Shown one piece after another: positions 7,783 through 14,958 of a DNA stretch of 27,993 bases (its first letter is position 1; each line of letters begins with the position of its first letter). The position numbers and the translations under genes were made by a program. Source of the stretch: CAXXOK01 sp035399245 (GTDB lineage: Bacteria > Bacillota > Clostridia > Christensenellales > Aristaeellaceae). The DNA lies in contig DAOPIR010000014.1 in NCBI GenBank assembly GCA_035399245.1, forward strand, positions 1 through 27,993, given 5' to 3'. Below the pieces are notes generated by a model. The model saw only the letters and a program-made list of their open reading frames with translations. It was not told the origin of the DNA and searched no databases.

Positions 7783-7805
7783 GCCGCGTACAGGATTGCT
7801 ATAAT
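7776..7805 (+). promoter_or_regulatory. Predicted birA promoter
   Basis: TTGTCA (7776-7781), 18 bases, then a perfect TATAAT (7800-7805). The AGGAGG ribosome binding site follows at 7824-7829. The core CTTGTCAAG is symmetrical and serves as the -35 element on both strands, so this promoter and the amidotransferase promoter should be mutually exclusive. Confidence 0.72.
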
Positions 7806-7834
7806 ACAGATATCCGTACTGACAGGAGGCCGTT

Positions 7835-8770
7835 ATGCCGCTGAGAGACAAACTGCTTAAGGCACTGGAAGTCCACCGCGATACGCCCGTTTCCGGACAG
7901 GCGCTGGCGACGCAGTTCTTCGTGTCCCGAACCGCAATCTGGAAAGCGGTGAACGAGCTGAAATCACAGGGGTATCAAATCGAATCCGCTCCCAACCGCG
8001 GATATCAGCTGGCGCATGACGATGATCATTTATCCGCCTCCGCCATCAGCCGCTATTTGGATCGTCCTTGCCCCGTATACGCGTTTGATACTGTCGATTC
8101 TACACTGAACGAGGCCAAGCGCCGCCTCGGCGATGAAAAATGTTTCCTGATCGTAGCCGACAGCCAAACCGCGGGGCGCGGCCGACGCGGACGGCAGTTC
8201 TATTCTCCCAAGGGTTCCGGACTGTACCTTACGCTTGCGATGCCGCTGCACTTTTCGGTAGAGGCCGCGCCAACGATTACGGCCTACGCCGCCGTATGCG
8301 TATGCCAGGCGATTGAAACGCTTACCGGCAAGCAGGGCAAAATCAAATGGGTTAACGATGTATTTCTTGACGGAAAGAAGATCTGCGGAATTCTAACCGA
8401 GGCCAGCACCAGCCTGGAAAGCGGAATGATCGAAGCCGTGATCATCGGCATCGGCATCAACGTAAACAGCTGTGAACTGCCCGAAGATTTAAAGGATATC
8501 GTAGGCTTTCTCCAGCCTGACATACCGATCCGCAATCGGTTAGCGGCAGAGATTGCCAATAAGCTGCTGGCGTTTTCGCAGAAGCAATCGACGTTTCTTA
8601 ATGACTACCGCGCACGTTCGCTTTCCATCGGCAGGCGGGTGCGCTGCACCGTAGGCAGCGAAACATTTTTAGCGACCGGCATTGGCATCGACGCAACCGG
8701 CGGTCTGATCGTGCGCACGGATGACGGTAAGGAACGTACGCTGCACAGTGGCGAGGCAAAGCTGATCTGA
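7835..8770 (+). CDS. Bifunctional biotin-[acetyl-CoA-carboxylase] ligase and repressor BirA
   Basis: A 311-residue class II biotin protein ligase. It activates biotin with ATP to biotinyl-5'-AMP and transfers it to the carrier lysine of biotin-dependent carboxylases. Residues 1-60 form a winged helix-turn-helix (VSRTAIWKAVNELKSQGYQIES, then NRGYQL), which indicates DNA binding. The catalytic domain shows GRGRRGRQFYSPKGSGLYLT (114-133), the biotinyl-AMP loop, and KWVNDVFLDGKKICGILTEA (171-190) with the active-site lysine K171. The C-terminal SH3-like cap is present. AGGAGG precedes the ATG. No biotin synthesis genes are nearby and I see no BirA-type operator in the promoter, so any repressor targets lie elsewhere. 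It is cotranscribed with the GNAT gene 23 bases downstream. Confidence 0.93.
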   Translation: MPLRDKLLKALEVHRDTPVSGQALATQFFVSRTAIWKAVNELKSQGYQIESAPNRGYQLAHDDDHLSASAISRYLDRPCPVYAFDTVDSTLNEAKRRLGDEKCFLIVADSQTAGRGRRGRQFYSPKGSGLYLTLAMPLHFSVEAAPTITAYAAVCVCQAIETLTGKQGKIKWVNDVFLDGKKICGILTEASTSLESGMIEAVIIGIGINVNSCELPEDLKDIVGFLQPDIPIRNRLAAEIANKLLAFSQKQSTFLNDYRARSLSIGRRVRCTVGSETFLATGIGIDATGGLIVRTDDGKERTLHSGEAKLI

Positions 8771-8793
8771 CCTGTTATAGGATAGGTGATCGT

Positions 8794-9276
8794 ATGGATG
8801 AAACCATTACGCCCATTAACGAGGCACTGCGTGCCAAAATTCAACCGCTGATTGACGAAGCATGGGCCGGCCCCATGATCGCCGTCAACGGCAGGCTATG
8901 GGATACGCGTACCTTGCCGGGGTTTGCCGTGCTGGATAAAAACGGTGTGATCGCAGGCTACCTTCTGTTCGCCTTTCATGACGGGGAATGCGAAATCATG
9001 GTACTGGAAAGCCTGCGGGAAAACAGCGGCATCGGCACAGCGCTGACCAACGCGGCAAAGGAGATTGCCAAAGAAAACGGATTGCACAAGCTGATTGTGA
9101 TGACAACAAACGACAATCTGCATGCAATCCGGTTTTATCAGAAGCGCGGCTTCACCCTGCGCGCGCTGCGCCCCAATATGCTGGAAACGTCGCGCCGGTT
9201 GAAGTCCGGTATCCCGCTGATGAGCGAGGACGGCATTCCACTGCGCGACGAAATTGAATTTGAGATGGAAATTTAG
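8794..9276 (+). CDS. GNAT family N-acetyltransferase
   Basis: A 160-residue acetyltransferase of the GNAT fold. The acetyl-CoA pyrophosphate loop reads LRENSGIGTALTNAA (about 74-88), followed by the typical IVMTTNDNLHAIRFYQKRGF strand-helix (106-125), where N and FYxKxGF are family hallmarks. The C-terminus continues SGIPLMSEDGIPLRDEIEFEMEI, which resembles GNAT proteins listed without known substrate. The ribosome binding site is modest (AGGTGAT). It sits 23 bases behind birA. Its stop overlaps the rsmI stop by four bases (TTAG, 9273-9276). The substrate is unknown. Confidence 0.8.
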   Translation: MDETITPINEALRAKIQPLIDEAWAGPMIAVNGRLWDTRTLPGFAVLDKNGVIAGYLLFAFHDGECEIMVLESLRENSGIGTALTNAAKEIAKENGLHKLIVMTTNDNLHAIRFYQKRGFTLRALRPNMLETSRRLKSGIPLMSEDGIPLRDEIEFEMEI

Positions 9277-10124
9277 AGTGTAAGCATATCCTTTACGCGC
9301 AGGCTGGCGGCATATACCGCGTTTTTGCGCTGTCCCTGTGCTATGAGCTTATCCATGCTTTCCCGCAGGGAGAGACCCTTTATAACACCGTCAAACAGCA
9401 TCGCTTCGAGCGATGTTGTTTCCGCCTCCGTTTCTTGCACCGGCTGGGCCTGCCATTTGAATACAATGCAATACTCACCTTTATTCGCCTTGGGGTTCTG
9501 GCGCAGATTTTGCAGAATATCGGATACATTCCCGTGCAGTGTGAGTTCGAATTTTTTGGTCAGATCGCAGCTGATGCTGATCTGCGTGTCCGGCAGCACC
9601 GCCTCCACGCTTTCCAAAAGGGCAATCACACGATGGGGTGACTCGTACGCCACCGCAATTTTCGATTGCGCGGCAATCTCCGTAAGCCTTGCCTGCAGTG
9701 CGTTTTTCTGGCGCGGCAGGAAACCGTAAAAGGTGAATTCCTCCAGCGCAAAACCACTAATGCTCAGCGCGGCAATAATCGCGCTTGCGCCGGGAACGGC
9801 AACGACACAGATTTGGTTTTGAATGGCCAGATCGGCCAATATGCTGCCGGGATCGCTGATGCAGGGCGTACCAGCATCCGTGGTTACGGCAACGTCGATA
9901 TCTTCCGCAAGCATGCGACCGATGATCGCCTGCGCCTTTTCCGTTTCGTTGTGTTCGTGGCAGCTGGTAAGCGGCGTATGAATGTCAAACGCGGACAGCA
10001 GCTTGCGCGTCACGCGGGTATCCTCCGCCGCGATCAGCGAAACCTGTTTCAGCGTTTCAATCGCGCGCGGCGTCATATCGCCCAGATTGCCGATCGGAGT
10101 CGCCACGATATACAGTGTCGGCAC
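9273..10124 (-). CDS. 16S rRNA (cytidine(1402)-2'-O)-methyltransferase RsmI
   Basis: A 283-residue SAM-dependent methyltransferase of the tetrapyrrole methylase fold that adds the 2'-O-methyl group to C1402 in the ribosomal P site. Signature segments are LYIVATPIGNLGDMTPRAIE near the start, AEDTRVTRKLL and TDAGTPCISDPG. I choose the GTG start at 10124: the homology begins there and GGGGGTGA lies just upstream, inside the end of rsmH. Longer in-frame starts would overlap rsmH with non-homologous sequence. The gap from the rsmH stop is four bases. It is the last gene of the valine T-box operon, placed directly after the enzyme that methylates N4 of the same nucleotide. Confidence 0.92.
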   Translation of the reverse strand: MPTLYIVATPIGNLGDMTPRAIETLKQVSLIAAEDTRVTRKLLSAFDIHTPLTSCHEHNETEKAQAIIGRMLAEDIDVAVTTDAGTPCISDPGSILADLAIQNQICVVAVPGASAIIAALSISGFALEEFTFYGFLPRQKNALQARLTEIAAQSKIAVAYESPHRVIALLESVEAVLPDTQISISCDLTKKFELTLHGNVSDILQNLRQNPKANKGEYCIVFKWQAQPVQETEAETTSLEAMLFDGVIKGLSLRESMDKLIAQGQRKNAVYAASLRVKDMLTL

Positions 10125-10128
10125 GCCC

Positions 10129-11070
10129 TCACCCCCTTTTTTCAAACACGCGCAGCTTAGCGCTTCTGGCGCGGGGATTGCGTTCAATTTCTTCCGCAGA
10201 CGGCTTAATCGCACCGCCGCCCAGCGCCTTGCCCAGCGGCTTTTTCCCGCAGGTGCAGATCGGCGCTTTCGGCGGACAGGTGCACGGGTTCTGCATGGTG
10301 CGGAAGGTCTGCTTTACAATGCGATCCTCCAGCGAGTGGAAGGTGATCACCAGCAGCCGGCCGCCGTCTGTGAGCAATCCTTCCAGATCCTGCAAAGCCT
10401 GCCGCAAAGGCGCAAGTTCATCATTCACCGCAATGCGCACCGCCTGGAACGTACGCCGTGCCGGATGCCCATCATCCTTACGGCGCACCGCTTTGGGAAT
10501 GGCCGCGTCTACTACCGCCACCAAGTCAAGCGTCGTTTGGATCGGCTTTTCTCTGCGTTTTTCATCCAATATCTGCGCGATACGCGCCGCCCATTTTTCC
10601 TCGCCGTATTCGCGCAGCACGCGTGTAAGCTCCGGCACGGATACCGCAGCCAGATACTCCGCCGCGGTCTGTCCGCAGGATGCGTCCATTCGCATATCCA
10701 GCGGCGCGTCCTCGTGGTAGCTAAAGCCACGATCGGCGTTATCCAACTGGTAGCTGCTCACGCCTAAATCAATCAGAATGCCGTTGAGCGGCGGCAGATT
10801 CAGCTGTGCCGCCTCATGAAAGTTGCCGTGAACGGCATGAAAGCCTTTATAAGCGGCCAACCGCTTACTGGCGGCAGCGACAGCATCGGTATCACGATCG
10901 ACTCCATAGTACTCCGCCTGCCCGCCGCATGCCTTGAGAATTCCTTCCGCATGGCCGCCGCCGCCCAGTGTGCAGTCCAAATACACGCCGCCTGGTGCGG
11001 GGCGCATCCATTCCATCACCTCGTCAAACAAAACAGGCTGATGGTAAAAAGGCCGGCTTTCCTCTGCCAT
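10129..11070 (-). CDS. 16S rRNA (cytosine(1402)-N(4))-methyltransferase RsmH
   Basis: A 313-residue SAM-dependent methyltransferase (MraW family). The N-terminal HQPVLFDEVMEWMRP and the SAM site YLDCTLGGGGHAEGIL (about 30-45) are diagnostic, as are GILIDLGVSSYQLD, RGFSYHEDAPLDMRMD and the C-terminal LLVITFHSLEDRIVKQTF. It adds the N4-methyl group to C1402, completing m4Cm with RsmI. In most Bacillota rsmH leads the division and cell wall (dcw) cluster; here it instead lies two bases behind valS and four bases before rsmI. That suggests expression from the valS transcript rather than from an mraZ promoter. AAGAGG precedes the ATG. Confidence 0.94.
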   Translation of the reverse strand: MAEESRPFYHQPVLFDEVMEWMRPAPGGVYLDCTLGGGGHAEGILKACGGQAEYYGVDRDTDAVAAASKRLAAYKGFHAVHGNFHEAAQLNLPPLNGILIDLGVSSYQLDNADRGFSYHEDAPLDMRMDASCGQTAAEYLAAVSVPELTRVLREYGEEKWAARIAQILDEKRREKPIQTTLDLVAVVDAAIPKAVRRKDDGHPARRTFQAVRIAVNDELAPLRQALQDLEGLLTDGGRLLVITFHSLEDRIVKQTFRTMQNPCTCPPKAPICTCGKKPLGKALGGGAIKPSAEEIERNPRARSAKLRVFEKRG

Positions 11071-11072
11071 GA

Positions 11073-13715
11073 TTAATCCTCTTGCAGTTCTTTGATTCGC
11101 TGCGTCAGGTTTTCAAGCATTCCCTGATTGATCTCAATTTTCTCTTTTTCCTTTTCCACAAGCGCTGCGGGCGCTTTGGATACAAATCCCGGATTGCCGA
11201 GCTTTGCCTGTGCACGGTTTATTTCGTTTTCCAGATTGGCTTTTTCCTTCTCAAGCCGCGCAATTTCCTTTTTGAAATCCACCAATTCACCCAACGGAAT
11301 ACGGATTTCCGCCGAGGCGCACACTGCGCTTACGGTTTTCTCGGTGTCGGCTTCCTCACCGGTTGCGATCAGCACGCTGCTGGCACCGGCCAGGCGCTGC
11401 AGATAAGGCTCTACATCCGCCAGCGCGTCTTCCCAGCCGCTTTGCGGAATCAGCTTGATATGCGTACGCTTGCTGTGCTCCACCTTCATCTCGGCACGCA
11501 GATTGCGGATGGTACGGATGATTTCCATGATACCCTCCATCTGCTTTTCCTCGGCGGGAAAATCGTACGCAGGGTTCAGCTTCGGCCATTCCGCCGTAAT
11601 CAACATGCCCTTGGACTCGGGCAGGTAGCTGTACACTTCTTCCGTTACATAGGGAATAAAGGGGTGCAGCAGCTTTAGGATGCTTTCCAGCACCATATAG
11701 AGCACAGCGCGCACGTTGCGCTTCTGGTCTTCATCGTCGCCCATCAGGCGGCCCTTGGACAGCTCAATATACCAGTCGCAGAACTCACTCCACGTAAAGT
11801 CATACAGTTTACTGGCCGCCATGCCGAAATCGCAGTCCTCAATGTGCTTGCTCGCCTCGGCAATCGCCTTTTGCAGCCGTGACAGGATCCACTGGTCCGG
11901 CAGGGTTAGCTGTGCGGAGTCGATTTCCTCACGGGTATCCATGTTCATCAGCACAAAGCGGCTGGCGTTCCACACCTTGTTGACAAAATTACGGGATGCT
12001 TCTACCTTTTCGTCGGTATAGCGCGTATCGTTGCCGGGACTGATGCCCGTGGCCAGCGAGAAGCGCAGCGCGTCCGCCCCGTATTTCTCGATCACTTCCA
12101 GCGGATCCACACCGTTGCCAAGGCTCTTGGACATCTTGCGTCCCTGTGCGTCGCGCACCAGGCCGTGGATCAGCACCGTGTCAAACGGCGTTTCCCCCAT
12201 CTGTTCAATGCCGGAAAAGATCATGCGCGCTACCCAGAAGAAGATGATATCGTACCCTGTCACCAGCATGGAGGTAGGGTAGAAATATTTCAGATCCTCC
12301 GTTTGGTCCGGCCAGCCCAACGTGGAAAAAGGCCACAATCCGGAGGAAAACCACGTGTCCAGCACATCCTCATCCTGATGCAGATGCGCGCTGCCGCATT
12401 TGGGGCACTTTATAGGCGTTTCCTTGGCGACAATCAACTCGCCGCAATCGTCGCAGTACCAGGCGGGAATACGGTGTCCCCACCACAGCTGGCGGCTGAT
12501 GCACCAGTCGCGGATGTTCTCCATCCAGTTGTAATACACCTTGGAAAAGCGGTCGGGCACAAACTTGGTTTTGCCTTCCTTCACCGCTTCGATCGCGGGC
12601 GCTGCCAGCGGCTTCATGCTCACAAACCATTGCAGGCTGGTAATCGGATCCACGGTCGTATGGCAGCGGTAGCAAGTGCCCACGTTATGTTTGTAATCCT
12701 CAATTTTCACCAGAGCGCCCAGTTCTTTCAGCTCTTCCACCACTTTGAACCGGCATTCCGTTTCCGGCATGCCTTGATACTTGCCGGCGTTCTCGTTCAT
12801 GGTGCCGTCGTTATTGGTCACCAGAATGATCTCCAGATTATGCCGCTGCGCGATCTCAAAGTCGTTGGGGTCGTGCGCGGGCGTGATCTTCACAGCACCG
12901 GTACCAAACTCCATATCCACATAATCATCGGCAATCACGGGCAGCTCACGGTTCACGATCGGCAGGATAACGGTTTTTCCGACTAAGTCCTTATAGCGCT
13001 CATCCTTGGGGTTCACGGCTACGGCTGTATCTCCAAGCATGGTTTCCGGCCGTGTGGTCGCCACAATCACACCCTCGCCGCCATCCTTGGCGGGATAGTG
13101 GATATGCCACAGATGGCTGGCCTGCTCCTCATATTCCACTTCTGCATCGGACAGCGCCGTCTGACACACCGGACACCAGTTGATGATACGGCTGCCGCGG
13201 TAGATCAATCCCTTGTTGTAGAGATCGACAAACACCTCTTTAACCGCCTTGGAGCAGCCCTCGTCCATGGTAAAGCGCTCACGCTCCCAATCACAGCTGG
13301 CGCCCAGGCGGCGCTGCTGACGGTTGATGCGGCCGCCGTACTCTTCCTTCCATTTCCAGGCGCGCTCCAAAAATTCATCGCGTCCGATGTCTTCCTTTTT
13401 CAGGCCTTCCTTGCGCATCTGCTCCACAATCTTTACTTCGGTCGCGATAGACGCATGGTCGGTGCCCGGCAACCACAGCGTGGGCGTGCCGTTCATGCGG
13501 TGATAGCGGATGGGTACATCCTGAAACAGGCAATCCATGGCATGCCCCATGTGCAGCTGGCCCGTAATGTTGGGCGGCGGCATGACAATAGTGAAGGGCT
13601 TTTTGCCTTTCACGCGCTCCACCTTAAACGCGCCCGATTCCTCCCACATCTTGTAGATCTTTCCCTCGATCTCATTGGGCGTGTACACCTTTTCCATGGT
13701 AAATTCCTTGCTCAT
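11073..13715 (-). CDS. Valyl-tRNA synthetase ValS
   Basis: An 880-residue class I aminoacyl-tRNA synthetase that charges tRNA-Val. The HIGH-type motif is HMGH at 55-58 (PPNITGQLHMGH). The editing domain includes TTRPETMLGDTAV (about 220-232). A four-cysteine zinc knuckle (CDDC...CPKC) is near 421-440, and KMSKS is at 527-531. The last ~65 residues form the arginine/lysine-rich coiled coil typical of ValS that contacts tRNA. The ATG at 13715 is chosen because GAGGTGA sits 5 bases upstream; an in-frame GTG at 13724 is part of that ribosome binding site. It begins 10 bases after the small membrane protein gene and is controlled by the valine T-box upstream of that gene. Confidence 0.96.
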   Translation of the reverse strand: MSKEFTMEKVYTPNEIEGKIYKMWEESGAFKVERVKGKKPFTIVMPPPNITGQLHMGHAMDCLFQDVPIRYHRMNGTPTLWLPGTDHASIATEVKIVEQMRKEGLKKEDIGRDEFLERAWKWKEEYGGRINRQQRRLGASCDWERERFTMDEGCSKAVKEVFVDLYNKGLIYRGSRIINWCPVCQTALSDAEVEYEEQASHLWHIHYPAKDGGEGVIVATTRPETMLGDTAVAVNPKDERYKDLVGKTVILPIVNRELPVIADDYVDMEFGTGAVKITPAHDPNDFEIAQRHNLEIILVTNNDGTMNENAGKYQGMPETECRFKVVEELKELGALVKIEDYKHNVGTCYRCHTTVDPITSLQWFVSMKPLAAPAIEAVKEGKTKFVPDRFSKVYYNWMENIRDWCISRQLWWGHRIPAWYCDDCGELIVAKETPIKCPKCGSAHLHQDEDVLDTWFSSGLWPFSTLGWPDQTEDLKYFYPTSMLVTGYDIIFFWVARMIFSGIEQMGETPFDTVLIHGLVRDAQGRKMSKSLGNGVDPLEVIEKYGADALRFSLATGISPGNDTRYTDEKVEASRNFVNKVWNASRFVLMNMDTREEIDSAQLTLPDQWILSRLQKAIAEASKHIEDCDFGMAASKLYDFTWSEFCDWYIELSKGRLMGDDEDQKRNVRAVLYMVLESILKLLHPFIPYVTEEVYSYLPESKGMLITAEWPKLNPAYDFPAEEKQMEGIMEIIRTIRNLRAEMKVEHSKRTHIKLIPQSGWEDALADVEPYLQRLAGASSVLIATGEEADTEKTVSAVCASAEIRIPLGELVDFKKEIARLEKEKANLENEINRAQAKLGNPGFVSKAPAALVEKEKEKIEINQGMLENLTQRIKELQED

Positions 13716-13725
13716 TTTACTCACC

Positions 13726-13917
13726 TCATATCAGCGCAATTAGCGCGCCGGCAATAACCAGTATCAACCCTGTCATTTTCATCGGCAATATCTTCTGCTC
13801 GTCTTTAAATAACATCGGCGCCAGCTTTTGTGCGCCAAAGCACAGCACCGCCCCCAGTACGATCAGGATAATACCCGGGACGCTTATGCGGGATACAACA
13901 CCCTGCCAATACTCCAT
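13726..13917 (-). CDS. Small two-helix membrane protein between T-box and valS
   Basis: A 63-residue predicted inner membrane protein. A short N-terminal segment is followed by a first membrane helix (SVPGIILIVLGAVLCFGA), a charged loop (KLAPMLFKDEQKILPMK) and a second helix (MTGLILVIAGALIALI) that reaches the C-terminus. The start at 13917 has AAGGAGCG five bases upstream, immediately after the T-box terminator; a longer frame upstream runs through the T-box structure and is not real. Its stop overlaps the valS ribosome binding site region, so the two are tightly coupled. I do not recognise a family. Being the first gene under the valine T-box, it should be induced when tRNA-Val is uncharged. 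Confidence 0.7.
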   Translation of the reverse strand: MEYWQGVVSRISVPGIILIVLGAVLCFGAQKLAPMLFKDEQKILPMKMTGLILVIAGALIALI

Positions 13918-13942
13918 GTTTCGCTCCTTATAAACAGAAGAA

Positions 13943-13969
13943 GCCGCTTCGTCCGAAGGACGGAGCAGC
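13943..13969 (-). terminator. T-box terminator hairpin
   Basis: On the minus strand, 12 bases on each side of a TTC loop pair with one mismatch (GCTGCTCCGTCC against GGACGAAGCGGC), followed by the T-rich TTCTTCTGTTT (13942-13932). The 5' arm (CTCCGT) can instead pair with ACGGAG at the end of the T-box sequence, which gives the mutually exclusive antiterminator. Confidence 0.82.
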
Positions 13970-14171
13970 TCCGTGGTACCACCTTGCTTTACGACGGCGT
14001 TAACCGTCGCCTCTGTGCGCTGTATCGGGCGCACCCGACGGAACTCAGGGCAAAGCCGTTCATTCCGTGCCCTTCCGGACGACCTTCCGCTGATCCGAAA
14101 TCCGAAACAGCCTTTCAGCCTATGAGCTGTTCTCTCTGGCGGCCGGACAGCGTACTCCTTCCGTTCACAGG
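13943..14171 (-). promoter_or_regulatory. Valine T-box leader (tRNA-Val-sensing riboswitch)
   Basis: On the minus strand the core T-box sequence AAGGTGGTACCACGGAG (13985-13969) is unmistakable and contains TGGTACCA for pairing with the uncharged tRNA 3' end. Stem I can be traced from 14171 to 14065: base pairs CTGTG/CACGG and CGGA/TCCG, a specifier loop with the loop-E elements AGTA (near 14153-14156) and GAA (14085-14087), an AGAGAG element near 14132-14137, and a distal GCTGAAA loop (14113-14119). The valine codon GTC in the specifier loop lies at 14083-14081. A further perfect hairpin (CGACGG/CCGTCG, 13992-14009) fits stem III. Uncharged tRNA-Val should favour the antiterminator and allow transcription of the membrane peptide, valS, rsmH and rsmI. 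No strong promoter is seen just upstream, so transcripts may come from the yceD promoter. Confidence 0.92.
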
Positions 14172-14181
14172 GTACGATTAA

Positions 14182-14394
14182 CTATTTATCTTCCTTTTTG
14201 CTTGCTTTTTCATCGTTATCGGTCATGTTGATAACCTGAACACCCTTATAGGTGCCGCAGTTTTTGCATACACGATGGGCAAGCTTCATCTGGTGGCATT
14301 GCGGGCACTCCACGATGCCGGGAAGGCTAAGCTTCCAATTGGCGCGACGGTTGCGACCGCGAGCACGCGATACTTTTCCTTTTGGCAGAGCCAT
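14182..14394 (-). CDS. rpmF: 50S ribosomal protein L32
   Basis: A 70-residue large-subunit ribosomal protein. The N-terminus MALPKGKVSRARGRNRRANWKL is characteristic, and the zinc site is complete (CPQC at 30-33 and CKNC at 43-46, separated by MKLAHRV-type sequence). This is therefore the zinc-binding form rather than the cysteine-free paralogue used under zinc starvation. An acidic/lysine-rich tail (TDNDEKASKKEDK) extends it about 10 residues beyond the usual length. The perfect GGAGGTG ribosome binding site lies in the last codons of yceD, 3 bases away, so the pair is translationally linked. In many Clostridia rpmF is followed by plsX and fatty acid genes; here the valine T-box follows instead. 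Confidence 0.96.
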   Translation of the reverse strand: MALPKGKVSRARGRNRRANWKLSLPGIVECPQCHQMKLAHRVCKNCGTYKGVQVINMTDNDEKASKKEDK

Positions 14395-14397
14395 GAT

Positions 14398-14898
14398 CTA
14401 CACCTCCTCATCCTCTTGGAGCAATTGCTTCAATGCCTCAAAGGGACGTTGTGTGTCCTCTTGACATGAATTCTTGGAAAGGTTGCTGTACGCCTGATAC
14501 GCTTTGTTGTCTTTATGCGCCCCTTTGCAGAGGAAACGCATCGGCAGATTAAGCATCAGCAGTGTCAGCGAAAGGTGATCCAGCGATACGACGGAACCCT
14601 CATACCGGAAAGCCTCGTCCTCGGTTTCGACGGCGTCCTTGCGGAAGGTTTCCGCAAATGTGACATCCATGGGATAATCCACATTTCCCAGGCATACCGC
14701 ACAGGGAGCGTGCGCCGTGCTCTGCAGCCTGCCCTCCAGCTGTACCGATCCGTCCACAGCGGAGTACATGCCCTTGAGCGTAACCGGATCGAACACGACG
14801 GTATCACTGTTCACATCCTGGGGAGAAAGGGTAACCGTTGCTTCGAACGGAAATTCTTCTCCCGGTTTCATCAGCGCTTGGGTTACATCCAATTCCAT
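14398..14898 (-). CDS. DUF177/YceD family protein, L32-associated
   Basis: A 166-residue YceD (DUF177) protein. Members are encoded almost always directly upstream of rpmF, and a role in 23S rRNA or L32 handling is proposed. The CAVCLGNVDYPM segment (about 89-100) and the LPMRFLC region (about 124-130) are the family's recognisable parts. In most Clostridial members the latter continues into a cysteine cluster of the CSEDCKGLCPxCG kind. Here only one cysteine of that cluster and a later single one remain, and I find no frameshift that would restore it. The ATG at 14898 is set by GAGGAGG seven bases upstream; a TTG at 14913 is part of that site. It is expressed from the consensus promoter at 14930-14958. 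Confidence 0.88.
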   Translation of the reverse strand: MELDVTQALMKPGEEFPFEATVTLSPQDVNSDTVVFDPVTLKGMYSAVDGSVQLEGRLQSTAHAPCAVCLGNVDYPMDVTFAETFRKDAVETEDEAFRYEGSVVSLDHLSLTLLMLNLPMRFLCKGAHKDNKAYQAYSNLSKNSCQEDTQRPFEALKQLLQEDEEV

Positions 14899-14929
14899 AC
14901 GATGCCTCCTCAAAACGCGACCATGCTAC

Positions 14930-14958
14930 ATTATATGCGCTGCGCGCACGCTTGTCAA
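14930..14958 (-). promoter_or_regulatory. Full-consensus sigma-A promoter for yceD-rpmF
   Basis: On the minus strand, perfect TTGACA (14958-14953), 17 bases, perfect TATAAT (14935-14930). All twelve bases match and the spacing is optimal, so a strong constitutive promoter is expected, with start near 14923. The ackA stop codon TGA (14957-14955) is embedded in the -35 box. Confidence 0.88.

Noticed and set aside
7723..7834. Possible BirA operator upstream of birA
   Set aside because: I looked for the paired TTGTTAACC/GGTTAACAA-like half-sites of Bacillota BirA boxes and found none. The only symmetry is the shared -35 core.
7723..7851. N-terminal extension of the amidotransferase to 7851
   Set aside because: The extension would pass through both predicted promoters and the start of birA. 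Homology and the GGGGAGG site point to 7722.
13828..14181. Open frame on the plus strand across the T-box region
   Set aside because: The T-box and stem-loops on the minus strand explain this sequence; the frame has no start signal or homology.
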